Origin: JAFRXK01 sp045603305
GTDB lineage: Bacteria > Bacillota > Clostridia > Lachnospirales > Lachnospiraceae
Assembly (NCBI GenBank): GCA_045603305.1
Contig: JAZULV010000114.1
Span: forward strand, 1 to 11,393
Length of the DNA: 11,393 nt
Direction: 5' to 3'
A program made the translations under genes and the position numbers. The notes under the pieces were generated by a model, which had not been told where the DNA came from, did no database searches, and saw nothing but the letters and a program-made list of their open reading frames with translations. Below, one piece after another: positions 1-6,462 of this stretch. Every line of letters starts with the position of its first letter. Position 1 is the stretch's first letter.

Positions 1-1
1 A

Positions 2-169
2 GATGATTGTTATCAGCAGCTATATGTAAGTCAATACAACAATCTATCTGTTGAACCTTTTTCAAAAAGAACTGCTTCATCATCTATAAGCTTTATAAAC
101 AAAAAATCTATATGTTATATTCACAAAAGATATCCCAAAACACTGAAGAATGCAAAGAATTACGAATAA
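2..169 (+). CDS. C-terminal tail of an unrecognised upstream protein (partial)
   Basis: Frame 2 is open from the left edge of the window for 55 codons and ends at TAA 167-169. The tail is rich in Ser, Lys, Asn and Tyr (for example SSSISFINKKS, then KRYPKTLKNAKNYE). I recognise no domain in it. The argument for a real gene is position: its stop lies 9 nt before the AGGAGG ribosome binding site of the next gene, as expected for neighbours in one operon. The opposing argument is that a 55-codon open stretch can occur by chance. The start and most of the protein lie outside the window. Confidence 0.4.
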   Translation, partial: DDCYQQLYVSQYNNLSVEPFSKRTASSSISFINKKSICYIHKRYPKTLKNAKNYE

Positions 170-195
170 TAGTTTATGAGGAGGATATAAAACAT

Positions 196-990
196 ATGGA
201 AGAAATTAAAAATTTATTAGAAGCACGAAGAAACTATTTATTGCAGCTTAAGAAGGAAAAAGAAACAGCACTTAAGTCTGTACCGGATGGCTTTCTGCGT
301 ATTTGCAGATGCGGGAAGAAAACACAATATTATCATAGAACAAATCCAAAAGATTTTAGTGGAGTTTATATTAGAGAGAAAGATATAGAGCTTGCACGGA
401 AACTGGCACAAAAGGACTATGATAAGAAGGTTTTATCTAGTATTGATAAAGAATTGTTTGCAATAGAAAAAATTATTTCTTGTACTCCTACAATGTATGC
501 AGAGCAAGTGTTAGAGAAACTGCATAAAGAGCGACAAAAGCTGATTAAACCAATAATAGAACCGGAAGAACAATATATAAATAACTGGCGAAGCGTCGTA
601 TACAACGGGAAAGAGTTTGATGAGCTTACACCTGAAATATTCACTTCGAAAGGTGAAAGGGTACGTTCAAAGTCAGAAGTAATCATTGCTGATGTATTAA
701 GCAGAGAAGGAATACCATATCGATATGAATATCCGGTTTATATAAAAGGTTGGGGAAAGGTTTATCCGGATTTTACTGTGCTGAATGTAAGAAAACGAAA
801 AGAATTATACTGGGAACATTTTGGAATGATGGATGATTCAGGTTATGTAGAGCGTGCACTGGAGAAAATTGCTCTATACGAGAGTAATGGAATACTCCCT
901 GGAGAAAATTTGATTATGACCTTTGAAACAAAGAAAAATCCGATTAATCAGAAGATAGTAGGATTAATGATAAAACAGTATTTGGAATAA
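196..990 (+). CDS. Stand-alone PD-(D/E)XK-like nuclease domain protein
   Basis: The protein has 264 residues. The ATG at 196 is chosen over an in-frame ATG at 112 because a perfect AGGAGG (179-184) lies 11 nt before it, while nothing like a ribosome binding site precedes 112. Residues 1-125 are mostly charged helix, probably coiled coil, with a small C-R-C motif at 37-39. The C-terminal half has the order typical of restriction-endonuclease-like folds: RSKSE (Glu161) on a helix, a YPDF strand (Pro191-Asp192) and a YWEHFG motif (Glu207-His208). The usual E-x-K lysine is not obvious; a W-E-H motif occupies that place, as I recall for nuclease domains attached to UvrD-type helicases. A helix with K224 and a final strand containing TFET (Glu244) follow. 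There is no signal peptide or membrane segment. The likely role is DNA cleavage or binding; the target is unknown. It probably belongs to an operon entering from the left, and a terminator follows directly. Confidence 0.65.
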   Translation: MEEIKNLLEARRNYLLQLKKEKETALKSVPDGFLRICRCGKKTQYYHRTNPKDFSGVYIREKDIELARKLAQKDYDKKVLSSIDKELFAIEKIISCTPTMYAEQVLEKLHKERQKLIKPIIEPEEQYINNWRSVVYNGKEFDELTPEIFTSKGERVRSKSEVIIADVLSREGIPYRYEYPVYIKGWGKVYPDFTVLNVRKRKELYWEHFGMMDDSGYVERALEKIALYESNGILPGENLIMTFETKKNPINQKIVGLMIKQYLE

Positions 991-998
991 TGTAAATA

Positions 999-1043
999 CA
1001 GACCTTGAAATGAGTTGATATACTTCATTCAAGGTCTGTTTTC
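999..1043 (+). terminator. Rho-independent terminator after the nuclease gene
   Basis: An 11-bp perfect stem (999-1009 with 1028-1038, arms CAGACCTTGAA and TTCAAGGTCTG) encloses an 18-nt loop and is followed by a short T tract (TGTTTTC). It starts 8 nt after the nuclease stop codon. The T tract is short, so termination may be incomplete. Confidence 0.75.
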
Positions 1044-1141
1044 ATAAAACCATATAAAAACTTGATAAGTTAGTTTTTATAAAACTATATAAAAACTTGA
1101 TAAGTTAGATTTTGTACAAACGTATAATTACTTGATAAGTT
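1037..1141. repeat. Three tandem copies of a 35-bp repeat
   Basis: The units are 1037-1071, 1072-1106 and 1107-1141. Units 1 and 2 differ at 3 of 35 positions; unit 3 differs from unit 2 at 8. All three end in the identical 12-mer ACTTGATAAGTT at exact 35-nt spacing. A degraded fourth start (GATTTATGTAAAATTATAAT) runs from 1142 into the 3' end of the dehydrogenase gene. Each unit carries a small inverted repeat, AACTT-GAT-AAGTT (first base changed in unit 3). Unit 1 overlaps the end of the terminator stem. Read on the minus strand, the small hairpins of units 1 and 2 are followed by T runs, so they could act as weak terminators for the gene at 1155-1916. Confidence 0.85.
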
Positions 1142-1154
1142 GATTTATGTAAAA

Positions 1155-1916
1155 TTATAATGTTGCACCGAAGTCAGATACGATAACCTGGCCTGTGATA
1201 GCTCTTGATTCATCACTTGCAAGGAAGAGTAAGATGTTAGCGATATCCTCAGGCATTGAAACAGGTACTGATAAATTCATATGCTTTCTCATCTGGCCAA
1301 ACATATCCTGATTGAGTGTAGCAGGGTCAGTCTTTGCCATAGGTGTAGCGATTGTACTTGGGTTAACTGAATTACAGCGAATGCCTGTACCTGCAAAACG
1401 GAGAGCAGTGTGTTTTGTCAAACCGATAATAGCTGCCTTACTTGTAACGTAAGAAGCACCACCTGTACCGAACTGACCTGCAACTGAGTCAAGGTTGATG
1501 ATAGAACCCTTATTGTTTTTCATCATTTCCTTAACTGCAGCTCTTGTACAGTAAAGAGTTCCCTTTGTATTGATGCCAAGAACCCACTCAAGATCTTCTT
1601 CTTCAAAGCATTCGATTGGCTTAAGTCCTGCTTCAAGTACGCCTGCATTATTAACCAATACATCAACTGTGCCATATGCTTCTACGGTCTTAGCTATGAG
1701 ATTCTCAGCGTCCTCTACCTTAGATACATCTGTCTGTACAATAAGTACTTCGCCGCCGGCTGCTCTGATCTCTTCGGCAACCTCTTCAAGCTGAGGAAGA
1801 CGACGAGCGCTGATAACAACCTTAGCTCCCTCTTTAGCAAATAATTTTGCAGTAGCGGCACCTACACCTGAGTTACTGCCTGTAATAATAGCTACTTTTC
1901 CGTCTAAACGTCCCAT
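1155..1916 (-). CDS. Short-chain dehydrogenase/reductase (SDR), FabG-like
   Basis: This 253-residue classical SDR probably catalyses NAD(P)H-dependent reduction or oxidation of a carbonyl/alcohol in the cytoplasm. Visible motifs are the cofactor-binding TGSNSGVG (12-19), NNAG (89-92), catalytic Asn116, Ser144 and the Y-x3-K pair Tyr156/Lys160, and the late strand ITGQVIVSDFG. Two arginines (38-39) at the end of the second beta strand suggest NADP(H) preference. The start is the ATG at 1914-1916: a GGAGGAG site (1923-1929) lies 6 nt upstream. An in-frame ATG five codons earlier overlaps that site and is unlikely to be used. Length and motifs fit 3-oxoacyl-ACP reductases, hydroxysteroid dehydrogenases and many other SDRs, so the substrate cannot be named. 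It stands alone with its own promoter and faces the metH/metF-like gene head to head. Confidence 0.92.
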   Translation of the reverse strand: MGRLDGKVAIITGSNSGVGAATAKLFAKEGAKVVISARRLPQLEEVAEEIRAAGGEVLIVQTDVSKVEDAENLIAKTVEAYGTVDVLVNNAGVLEAGLKPIECFEEEDLEWVLGINTKGTLYCTRAAVKEMMKNNKGSIINLDSVAGQFGTGGASYVTSKAAIIGLTKHTALRFAGTGIRCNSVNPSTIATPMAKTDPATLNQDMFGQMRKHMNLSVPVSMPEDIANILLFLASDESRAITGQVIVSDFGATL

Positions 1917-1961
1917 AAGAATCTCCTCCATTAATTAGAATTTTCGTGTTAATATAAGATA

Positions 1962-1990
1962 ATTATAAGTTTTTTATCTGAAAATTGCAA
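1962..1990 (-). promoter_or_regulatory. Sigma-A promoter of the SDR gene
   Basis: On the minus strand, TTGCAA (-35, 1985-1990) is followed after 17 nt by a perfect TATAAT (-10, 1962-1967). The expected transcript start is near 1955, about 40 nt before the start codon at 1916. Confidence 0.75.
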
Positions 1991-2061
1991 TAAAAATCTG
2001 TAAAATTTGATTTATTTATTAAATAATGAATATATATTTAGTTCTGTAGAAAGTGGCAGTG

Positions 2062-2090
2062 TTGACAGTAGTATCTCAAAAATGTAAAAT
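2062..2090 (+). promoter_or_regulatory. Sigma-A promoter of the methyltransferase/MetF gene
   Basis: A perfect TTGACA (2062-2067) is followed by a 17-nt spacer and TAAAAT (2085-2090). Transcription would start near 2097, giving a leader of only about 22 nt before the start at 2119. This leaves no room for an S-box (SAM) or T-box leader downstream of this promoter. Confidence 0.8.
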
Positions 2091-2118
2091 ATGTAGCATG
2101 TGAGTTAAGGAGAAAACA

Positions 2119-3897
2119 TTGGCTATGACAAATCAGGAGATGATTAAAATACATAACAAATTAAAGACTCAGAAGCTGCTTTTTGACGGTGCTTTTGGTA
2201 CTTACTATGCAATAAAGTATGATACCAAGGAGCTGCCGGAGCTGGCAAATACATTACATCCGGAGCGTGTGCTTGAAATTCATAAGGAGTATATCGATGC
2301 AGGAGCACAGATTATTCGTACAAATACTTTTGCAAGCAATACAGTATCTTTGGATATGCCTTGGGAAGATATCGAAAGAAATATTAGACAGGGTTTTCGT
2401 CTGGCAAAGCAGATTGCAGAGGCAAGTGGTGTTTATGTAGCTGCTGATATAGGTCAGATAGTCAATGGAAACCAGTCAAATCGTGAGAAGATTTCTAAAG
2501 AGTACGTTGAAATCAGCCGTGTGTTTTTAGAAGAAGGTGCAGAGGTTTTTGTCTTTGAGACATTTTCTGATATTGAAGATATTCGTGAGGCTATTGAATT
2601 TATCGGCGATAAAGCATTTGTAATTATACAGTTTTCAGTAAATCAGTTTGGGTACAGTCATTCCGGGTTAAGTGCACGCAAACTAATCCAGCACGCTGAG
2701 AGTATTGATAGTATAGATGCTGTAGGATTTAACTGTGGCGTGGGACCGGCACATATGCAACAGATTATCAGAAGTATTAATTTTTCAGGCAAGAAGAGGG
2801 TAACAGCTCTTCCAAATGCCGGCTATCCTCAGATTGTTAGCAGCCGTATGATTTTTGATAATAGTAATATAGATTACTATGCACAGAAGGTCTGTGATAT
2901 TGCAGCGGATGGTGCGGATATTGTAGGTGGCTGCTGTGGCACTACTCCAGAGTATATTAGCAAAATCAGCAAAAGAATATGCTTTGAACAAAAAGTGAAA
3001 GAAGTATCATTTGAAGCTAAAGAAAAAGAAGAAAAGCAAAAGAAGGATAATTCATTCTTTGCCGGTAAAGATGATAAAAAATTAATAGCTGTAGAACTTG
3101 CTCCGCCACTGGGCAGTGATGATGAAAAATTGATGGATGCGGCACATTTATTAATGAAAAGTGGTGTAGATGTACTCACATTTCCCGACTCTCCTTCAGG
3201 AAGAACCAGAGCGGATTCTATACTTATGGCGGAGAAGGTGGCACGAGAGACTGGTATGTGCGTAATGCCGCACATTTGCTGCCGCGATAAGAACGCCATT
3301 GCCATGCGTTCCCAGCTGTTAGGGGCTTATATCAATAATATTAATAATTTTCTGGTGATTACCGGTGACCCGATACCTTCTATGGTGCGAAGCAGTGTAA
3401 AAAGTGTATTCAACTTTGATTCTGTCGGACTAATGCACATTATGAATGATATGAATGAGGAGCAGTTTGAGGAAGCTCCGGTTTGCTACGGAGGCGCTAT
3501 TAATCAGGGACGTAAGAATCTTGAGGTTGAAATCTCCCGTGTAAAAAAGAAAATGGAGGCAGGTGCAACCTTCTTTATGACTCAGCCGGTTACAAGTAAA
3601 GAAAGTGTGGAAAGAGTCAGACGTATAAAAGAGGAAACCGGGGCACGAATCTTATGTGGAATCATGCCTTTTGTAAGTCTTAAAAATGCTATTTTCATGA
3701 AGAACGAAATGACCGGTATTGATGTGGCAGATGAAGTGCTGGCACGTTATCGCATGGATATGACACGAGAAGAGGGGGAGCAGGTAGGTGTTGAGCTTGC
3801 TAAGGAAATGATTGCACTCACAAAGGATTTTGTAGATGGTTATTATTTCTCCTTCCCATTTAACAGAGTAGAAATGCTGGAGAGAATATTGCAGTAA
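2119..3897 (+). CDS. Bifunctional homocysteine S-methyltransferase / methylenetetrahydrofolate reductase (YitJ-like)
   Basis: The 592-residue protein fuses two methionine-pathway enzymes. Residues about 18-288 form a homocysteine methyltransferase barrel: FDGAFGT near 22, RTNTF (67-71), GFNCG with Cys206, and GGCC with Cys272-Cys273. These three cysteines are the zinc ligands that hold homocysteine in the MetH/BHMT family. A Lys/Glu-rich linker (about 290-318) leads to a MetF domain (about 320-592) that reduces 5,10-methylene-THF to 5-methyl-THF with bound FAD. Its landmarks are Glu326 in AVELAPP, HICCRDKN (385-392), ITGDP with Asp417 and TQPV (488-491). There are no cobalamin-binding or reactivation domains, unlike full MetH. 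The layout matches Bacillus YitJ. The start is TTG at 2119, 6 nt after AAGGAG (2107-2112); ATG at 2125, 12 nt after it, is the alternative. The next gene starts 139 nt downstream and seems to have its own promoter. Confidence 0.93.
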   Translation: MAMTNQEMIKIHNKLKTQKLLFDGAFGTYYAIKYDTKELPELANTLHPERVLEIHKEYIDAGAQIIRTNTFASNTVSLDMPWEDIERNIRQGFRLAKQIAEASGVYVAADIGQIVNGNQSNREKISKEYVEISRVFLEEGAEVFVFETFSDIEDIREAIEFIGDKAFVIIQFSVNQFGYSHSGLSARKLIQHAESIDSIDAVGFNCGVGPAHMQQIIRSINFSGKKRVTALPNAGYPQIVSSRMIFDNSNIDYYAQKVCDIAADGADIVGGCCGTTPEYISKISKRICFEQKVKEVSFEAKEKEEKQKKDNSFFAGKDDKKLIAVELAPPLGSDDEKLMDAAHLLMKSGVDVLTFPDSPSGRTRADSILMAEKVARETGMCVMPHICCRDKNAIAMRSQLLGAYINNINNFLVITGDPIPSMVRSSVKSVFNFDSVGLMHIMNDMNEEQFEEAPVCYGGAINQGRKNLEVEISRVKKKMEAGATFFMTQPVTSKESVERVRRIKEETGARILCGIMPFVSLKNAIFMKNEMTGIDVADEVLARYRMDMTREEGEQVGVELAKEMIALTKDFVDGYYFSFPFNRVEMLERILQ

Positions 3898-3972
3898 TAT
3901 AGAAATAGTACAATGGGATTTAGAAATAAATATTTATTATTATATAAAATACTTAAAGTATTTCATGATATG

Positions 3973-4012
3973 TGTTATTATAGTATATAGATAGTAACTA
4001 CTTTGCTATACT
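3973..4012 (+). promoter_or_regulatory. Candidate extended -10 promoter(s) for the BFD-like gene
   Basis: Two extended -10 elements lie in this AT-rich gap. TG-C-TATACT (4004-4012) would start transcription near 4019, just before the GGGAGG ribosome binding site at 4026. TG-T-TATTAT (3973-3981) has a weak -35 (TTAAAG, 3953-3958) at 17 nt. I cannot tell which is used. No clear terminator separates this gap from the gene upstream, so some read-through is possible. Confidence 0.45.
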
Positions 4013-4036
4013 AAATATTTACTGTGGGAGGCTTTT

Positions 4037-4234
4037 ATGAATACAAATAAAATGATTTGCAATTGCAAGCAGGTTTCATACTTTGATATTGAAGATGCAT
4101 TGCGTCAGCTGGACAAATTTGAAGATGTCCTTAAGGCTTTTGACGAGGTTCAGAAAATAACTCATTGTTCAACAGGCTGTGGCGGTTGTCACGACAAGAT
4201 TCTCGATGTGATTTCTGAGATTTACATGGCATAA
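4037..4234 (+). CDS. BFD-type [2Fe-2S]-binding protein (bacterioferritin-associated ferredoxin-like)
   Basis: This 65-residue protein is almost only one domain. It opens with C-N-C (Cys8, Cys10) and ends with T-G-C-G-G-C (Cys48, Cys51), the C-x-C...C-x2-C pattern that binds a [2Fe-2S] cluster in the BFD family. An extra His43-Cys44 lies just before the second pair. In bacteria such domains occur in Bfd, which releases iron from bacterioferritin, and in nitrite reductases, NifU and copper chaperones. A free-standing copy could donate electrons or act in iron or Fe-S handling; its partner is not in this window. GGGAGG (4026-4031) lies 5 nt before the ATG. A strong terminator follows, so it is probably monocistronic or the last gene of a transcript from the methionine gene. 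Confidence 0.85.
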   Translation: MNTNKMICNCKQVSYFDIEDALRQLDKFEDVLKAFDEVQKITHCSTGCGGCHDKILDVISEIYMA

Positions 4235-4298
4235 TATTAAGAATATGCTGCTTGTCTGATATAATCTGGCAGGTGGTATATTTGAAAACTATGACATT

Positions 4299-4342
4299 AA
4301 AGCACACGTTTATCTAAAAGAATGATAGACGTGTGCTTTTTT
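4299..4342 (+). terminator. Strong rho-independent terminator after the BFD-like gene
   Basis: Bases 4299-4314 pair with 4324-4339 in a 16-bp stem (one G-T wobble) whose base is AAAGCACACGT/ACGTGTGCTTT. The loop is 9 nt, and a run of six T (4337-4342) overlaps the stem end. Confidence 0.92.
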
Positions 4343-4496
4343 ATATAGTAAAATAATCACTGATGTTTATTTAATAAATATTGTTTAAGAAAAGTTCAGA
4401 TGAACAGATGAGTTTTTATCTATGATTTAATCTAAAGATTTGCAGAGGTTTGATAAAAAACTGGATTATTTTAATATAAATGATACGGAGGCAATG

Positions 4497-5912
4497 ATGA
4501 AAAAAGGACAAATTTTTGAAGGAATAGTTGAAGGACTTGATTTTCCTAACAAGGGAATTGTGATAGTAGAGGATAAAAAGGTCGTAGTCAAGAATACAAT
4601 TCCGGGTCAGAAGATAAAGTTTATGGTGAGTAAGGCAAGAAGCGGTAAGTGCGAAGGACGTCTGCTTGAGGTGCTGGAAAAGTCACCAATTGAAACAGCA
4701 GAGAATCCATGCAGTCATTTTGGCAATTGCGGGGGCTGTAGTTATCAGACCATACCTTATGATAAGCAGCTTGAGATAAAGGCAAAGCAGGTGGAGAGAT
4801 TGTTAAGAGCAGTCTGTCCTGATATTAATTTTGAGGGCATAAAGGCGAGTCCGTTGACCGGTGGCTACAGAAACAAGATGGAGTATACTTTTGGTGATGA
4901 GTACAAGGATGGTCCGCTTGCGTTAGGTCTTCACAAGCGCGGCAGTATATACGATATTGTGAATACCTGCGAGTGTGGTCTGGTTAACGACGATTTTAAC
5001 AAGATTCTTTCATGTACATTGGAGTATTTCGGCAAGAATAATGTGCCATTTTATAAGAAAATGCAGCGCACAGGCTATCTTCGCCATCTTCTGGTAAGAC
5101 GTGCAGTGGTTACAGGGGAAATACTTGTAGCACTGGTTACCACTTCAAAAGAAGTTTACAGCCAGACAGAAATAAATTTTGATGAAGAAAAATTATTAGC
5201 AGGCTGGCTTGAAGCAATCTGCGGCATAGAATTGTCAGGAAAGCTTGCAGGCGTGCTTCACACTGTAAACGACAGCCTTGCTGATGTGGTTCAGAGCGAT
5301 GAGACAATTATACTTTACGGTCAGGATTACTTCTATGAAGAAATCCTCGGTCTTAAATTCAAGATAACACCATTTTCATTCTTCCAGACAAATTCAAAAG
5401 GCGCTGAGGTGCTTTACAATACTGCAAGAGAATACATTGGTGATACCAAGGACAGCCTTGTGTTTGATTTGTACAGCGGTACCGGCACAATCGGTCAGAT
5501 GATGGCATCGGTTGCAAAAAAGGTAATAGGTGTGGAGATTGTCGAGGAGGCAGTAGAGGCAGCAAAGGAGAATGCCCGCTTAAATGGTCTTGATAATTGC
5601 GAGTTTATCGCCGGAGACGTTCTTAAAATGCTTGATACCATAGAAGAGAGACCGGACTACATTATATTGGACCCTCCACGCGACGGAATACATCCAAAGG
5701 CATTGACGAAGATAATAAATTATGGTGTGGATAGAATCGTGTATATAAGCTGCAAGCCGACAAGTCTTGCAAGAGATTTGGAAGTGTTTTTGGAGAATGG
5801 GTATAAGGTTGAGAGAGCATGCGCAGTGGATATGTTCCCTGGGACGGTGCATGTGGAGACTGTTGTTCTCTTAAGCAGGAAAAAACCGAAGATTGAAGAA
5901 AGGAAACAGTAA
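4497..5912 (+). CDS. 23S rRNA (uracil-C5)-methyltransferase, RlmD/RlmCD/TrmA family
   Basis: This 471-residue SAM-dependent enzyme makes 5-methyluridine in RNA, most likely 23S rRNA. An N-terminal TRAM RNA-binding domain (about 3-65) precedes a Fe-S motif C-x5-C-x2-C (Cys72, Cys78, Cys81) completed by a later cysteine in TCECG (probably Cys160). The methyltransferase core has FFQTNS, the SAM loop DLYSGTGTIG (about 324-333), VIGVEIVEEAV, the DPPR motif (392-395), catalytic Cys419 in SCKP (more often SCNP) and the base Glu454 in HVETV. The start is ATG 4497, 5 nt after CGGAGG (4486-4491). An ATG at 4494 is too close to it, and an upstream in-frame TTG at 4440 has no good site. TTGATA-16-TAATAT (4450-4477) is a possible promoter but would put the transcript start almost on the ribosome binding site. 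Which uridine is modified cannot be decided from sequence. Confidence 0.93.
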   Translation: MKKGQIFEGIVEGLDFPNKGIVIVEDKKVVVKNTIPGQKIKFMVSKARSGKCEGRLLEVLEKSPIETAENPCSHFGNCGGCSYQTIPYDKQLEIKAKQVERLLRAVCPDINFEGIKASPLTGGYRNKMEYTFGDEYKDGPLALGLHKRGSIYDIVNTCECGLVNDDFNKILSCTLEYFGKNNVPFYKKMQRTGYLRHLLVRRAVVTGEILVALVTTSKEVYSQTEINFDEEKLLAGWLEAICGIELSGKLAGVLHTVNDSLADVVQSDETIILYGQDYFYEEILGLKFKITPFSFFQTNSKGAEVLYNTAREYIGDTKDSLVFDLYSGTGTIGQMMASVAKKVIGVEIVEEAVEAAKENARLNGLDNCEFIAGDVLKMLDTIEERPDYIILDPPRDGIHPKALTKIINYGVDRIVYISCKPTSLARDLEVFLENGYKVERACAVDMFPGTVHVETVVLLSRKKPKIEERKQ

Positions 5913-6004
5913 TGATTTCTGACGAAAGCAAATATGCTTCCTAAATTAATATTATATATTTAAATAAACTAGGATATATTATTTATGTTTAAATATAACG
6001 ACAT

Positions 6005-6057
6005 ATGTATTAAAAATATAACATAAGACACTATAAATGTTATAAAAATATAACATT
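6005..6057. promoter_or_regulatory. Palindromic operators for the XRE repressor
   Basis: A perfect palindrome, AATGTTATA / TATAACATT around AAAA, covers 6036-6057. A second copy with the same 8-4-8 geometry lies at 6005-6024 (ATGTATTA-AAAA-TATAACAT), centred 32 nt away. A third half-site, ATGTTATA (6080-6087), falls on the -10 box of the promoter just downstream, with only a poor partner arm at 6092-6099. Such repeats around a promoter are typical of XRE-family autorepressors; binding by the gene at 6119 is inference. Confidence 0.75.
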
Positions 6058-6061
6058 CCCC

Positions 6062-6089
6062 TTGACTTTTCATATTATAATGTTATAAT
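6062..6089 (+). promoter_or_regulatory. Sigma-A promoter of the XRE-ImmA-PIN operon
   Basis: TTGACT (6062-6067), a 16-nt spacer and a perfect TATAAT (6084-6089) that also carries the extended TG (6081-6082). The -10 overlaps an ATGTTATA half-site, and the perfect palindrome ends 4 nt upstream of the -35. A protein bound at these sites would block RNA polymerase. Transcription would start near 6096. Confidence 0.88.
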
Positions 6090-6118
6090 AATAGTACACA
6101 GGAAAGGGAGGGATTGTC

Positions 6119-6451
6119 ATGAATGAGATGCTGGGAAGCCGCATTAAGGCAATCAGAAGTGCTAAAAATTTTACTCAGGAGCAGGTTGCTGACCAGATTG
6201 GGATCAGCAGACAGAAGTATGCCCGTATTGAAAGTGGAGTTAACAGTATTACACTTGAAATACTCTCTGAAATTGCAAGAGTTCTTGATGTGAGTGTAGG
6301 AGATATTACAAGAGTACTGGATGAGACACCGGTTATTGCATACAGAGCAGGGGCAGAGAATGTCTCTTCTGAAAGGATTTTCGATATGCTTGATCTTTTT
6401 TATGCGAATAAGCATATGTATGCAAAATTACAACGTGATATTGATGTTTAG
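6119..6451 (+). CDS. XRE-family HTH repressor / antitoxin candidate
   Basis: The 110-residue DNA-binding protein has a Cro/CI-type helix-turn-helix at about 7-62, with TQEQVADQIGIS (19-30) and RQKYARIESG (31-40) as the core helices. Residues 68-110 form a short C-terminal region with no known domain, probably for dimerisation or partner contact. GGGAGG (6106-6111) lies 7 nt before the ATG. It is the first gene of a three-gene operon, 11 nt before a zinc peptidase gene, behind a promoter covered by palindromic sites; autoregulation is the obvious reading. By analogy with ImmR of ICEBs1 and DdrO of Deinococcus, it may be the cleavage substrate of the downstream ImmA/IrrE-type peptidase. That relation is inferred from neighbourhood; no cleavage site can be named. 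Confidence 0.9.
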   Translation: MNEMLGSRIKAIRSAKNFTQEQVADQIGISRQKYARIESGVNSITLEILSEIARVLDVSVGDITRVLDETPVIAYRAGAENVSSERIFDMLDLFYANKHMYAKLQRDIDV

Positions 6452-6462
6452 AGGAGGCCGTT

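Noticed and set aside
112..195. Upstream ATG extension of the nuclease protein
   Set aside because: It would overlap the upstream frame, lacks a ribosome binding site, and the perfect AGGAGG at 179-184 serves the ATG at 196.
1037..1141. Repeats with regular 35-nt spacing as a possible CRISPR array
   Set aside because: Copies are directly adjacent with no unique spacers between them, are AT-rich and divergent, and no cas gene is present.
2877..3305. 142-codon open frame on the minus strand inside the methyltransferase/MetF gene
   Set aside because: It is antisense to a gene with intact motifs, has no ribosome binding site that I can support, and has biased Ser/Leu-rich composition typical of a shadow frame.
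6083..6415. 110-codon open frame on the minus strand opposite the XRE gene
   Set aside because: Its 3' end runs into the XRE promoter, it mirrors a clear HTH gene, and it has no recognisable domain.
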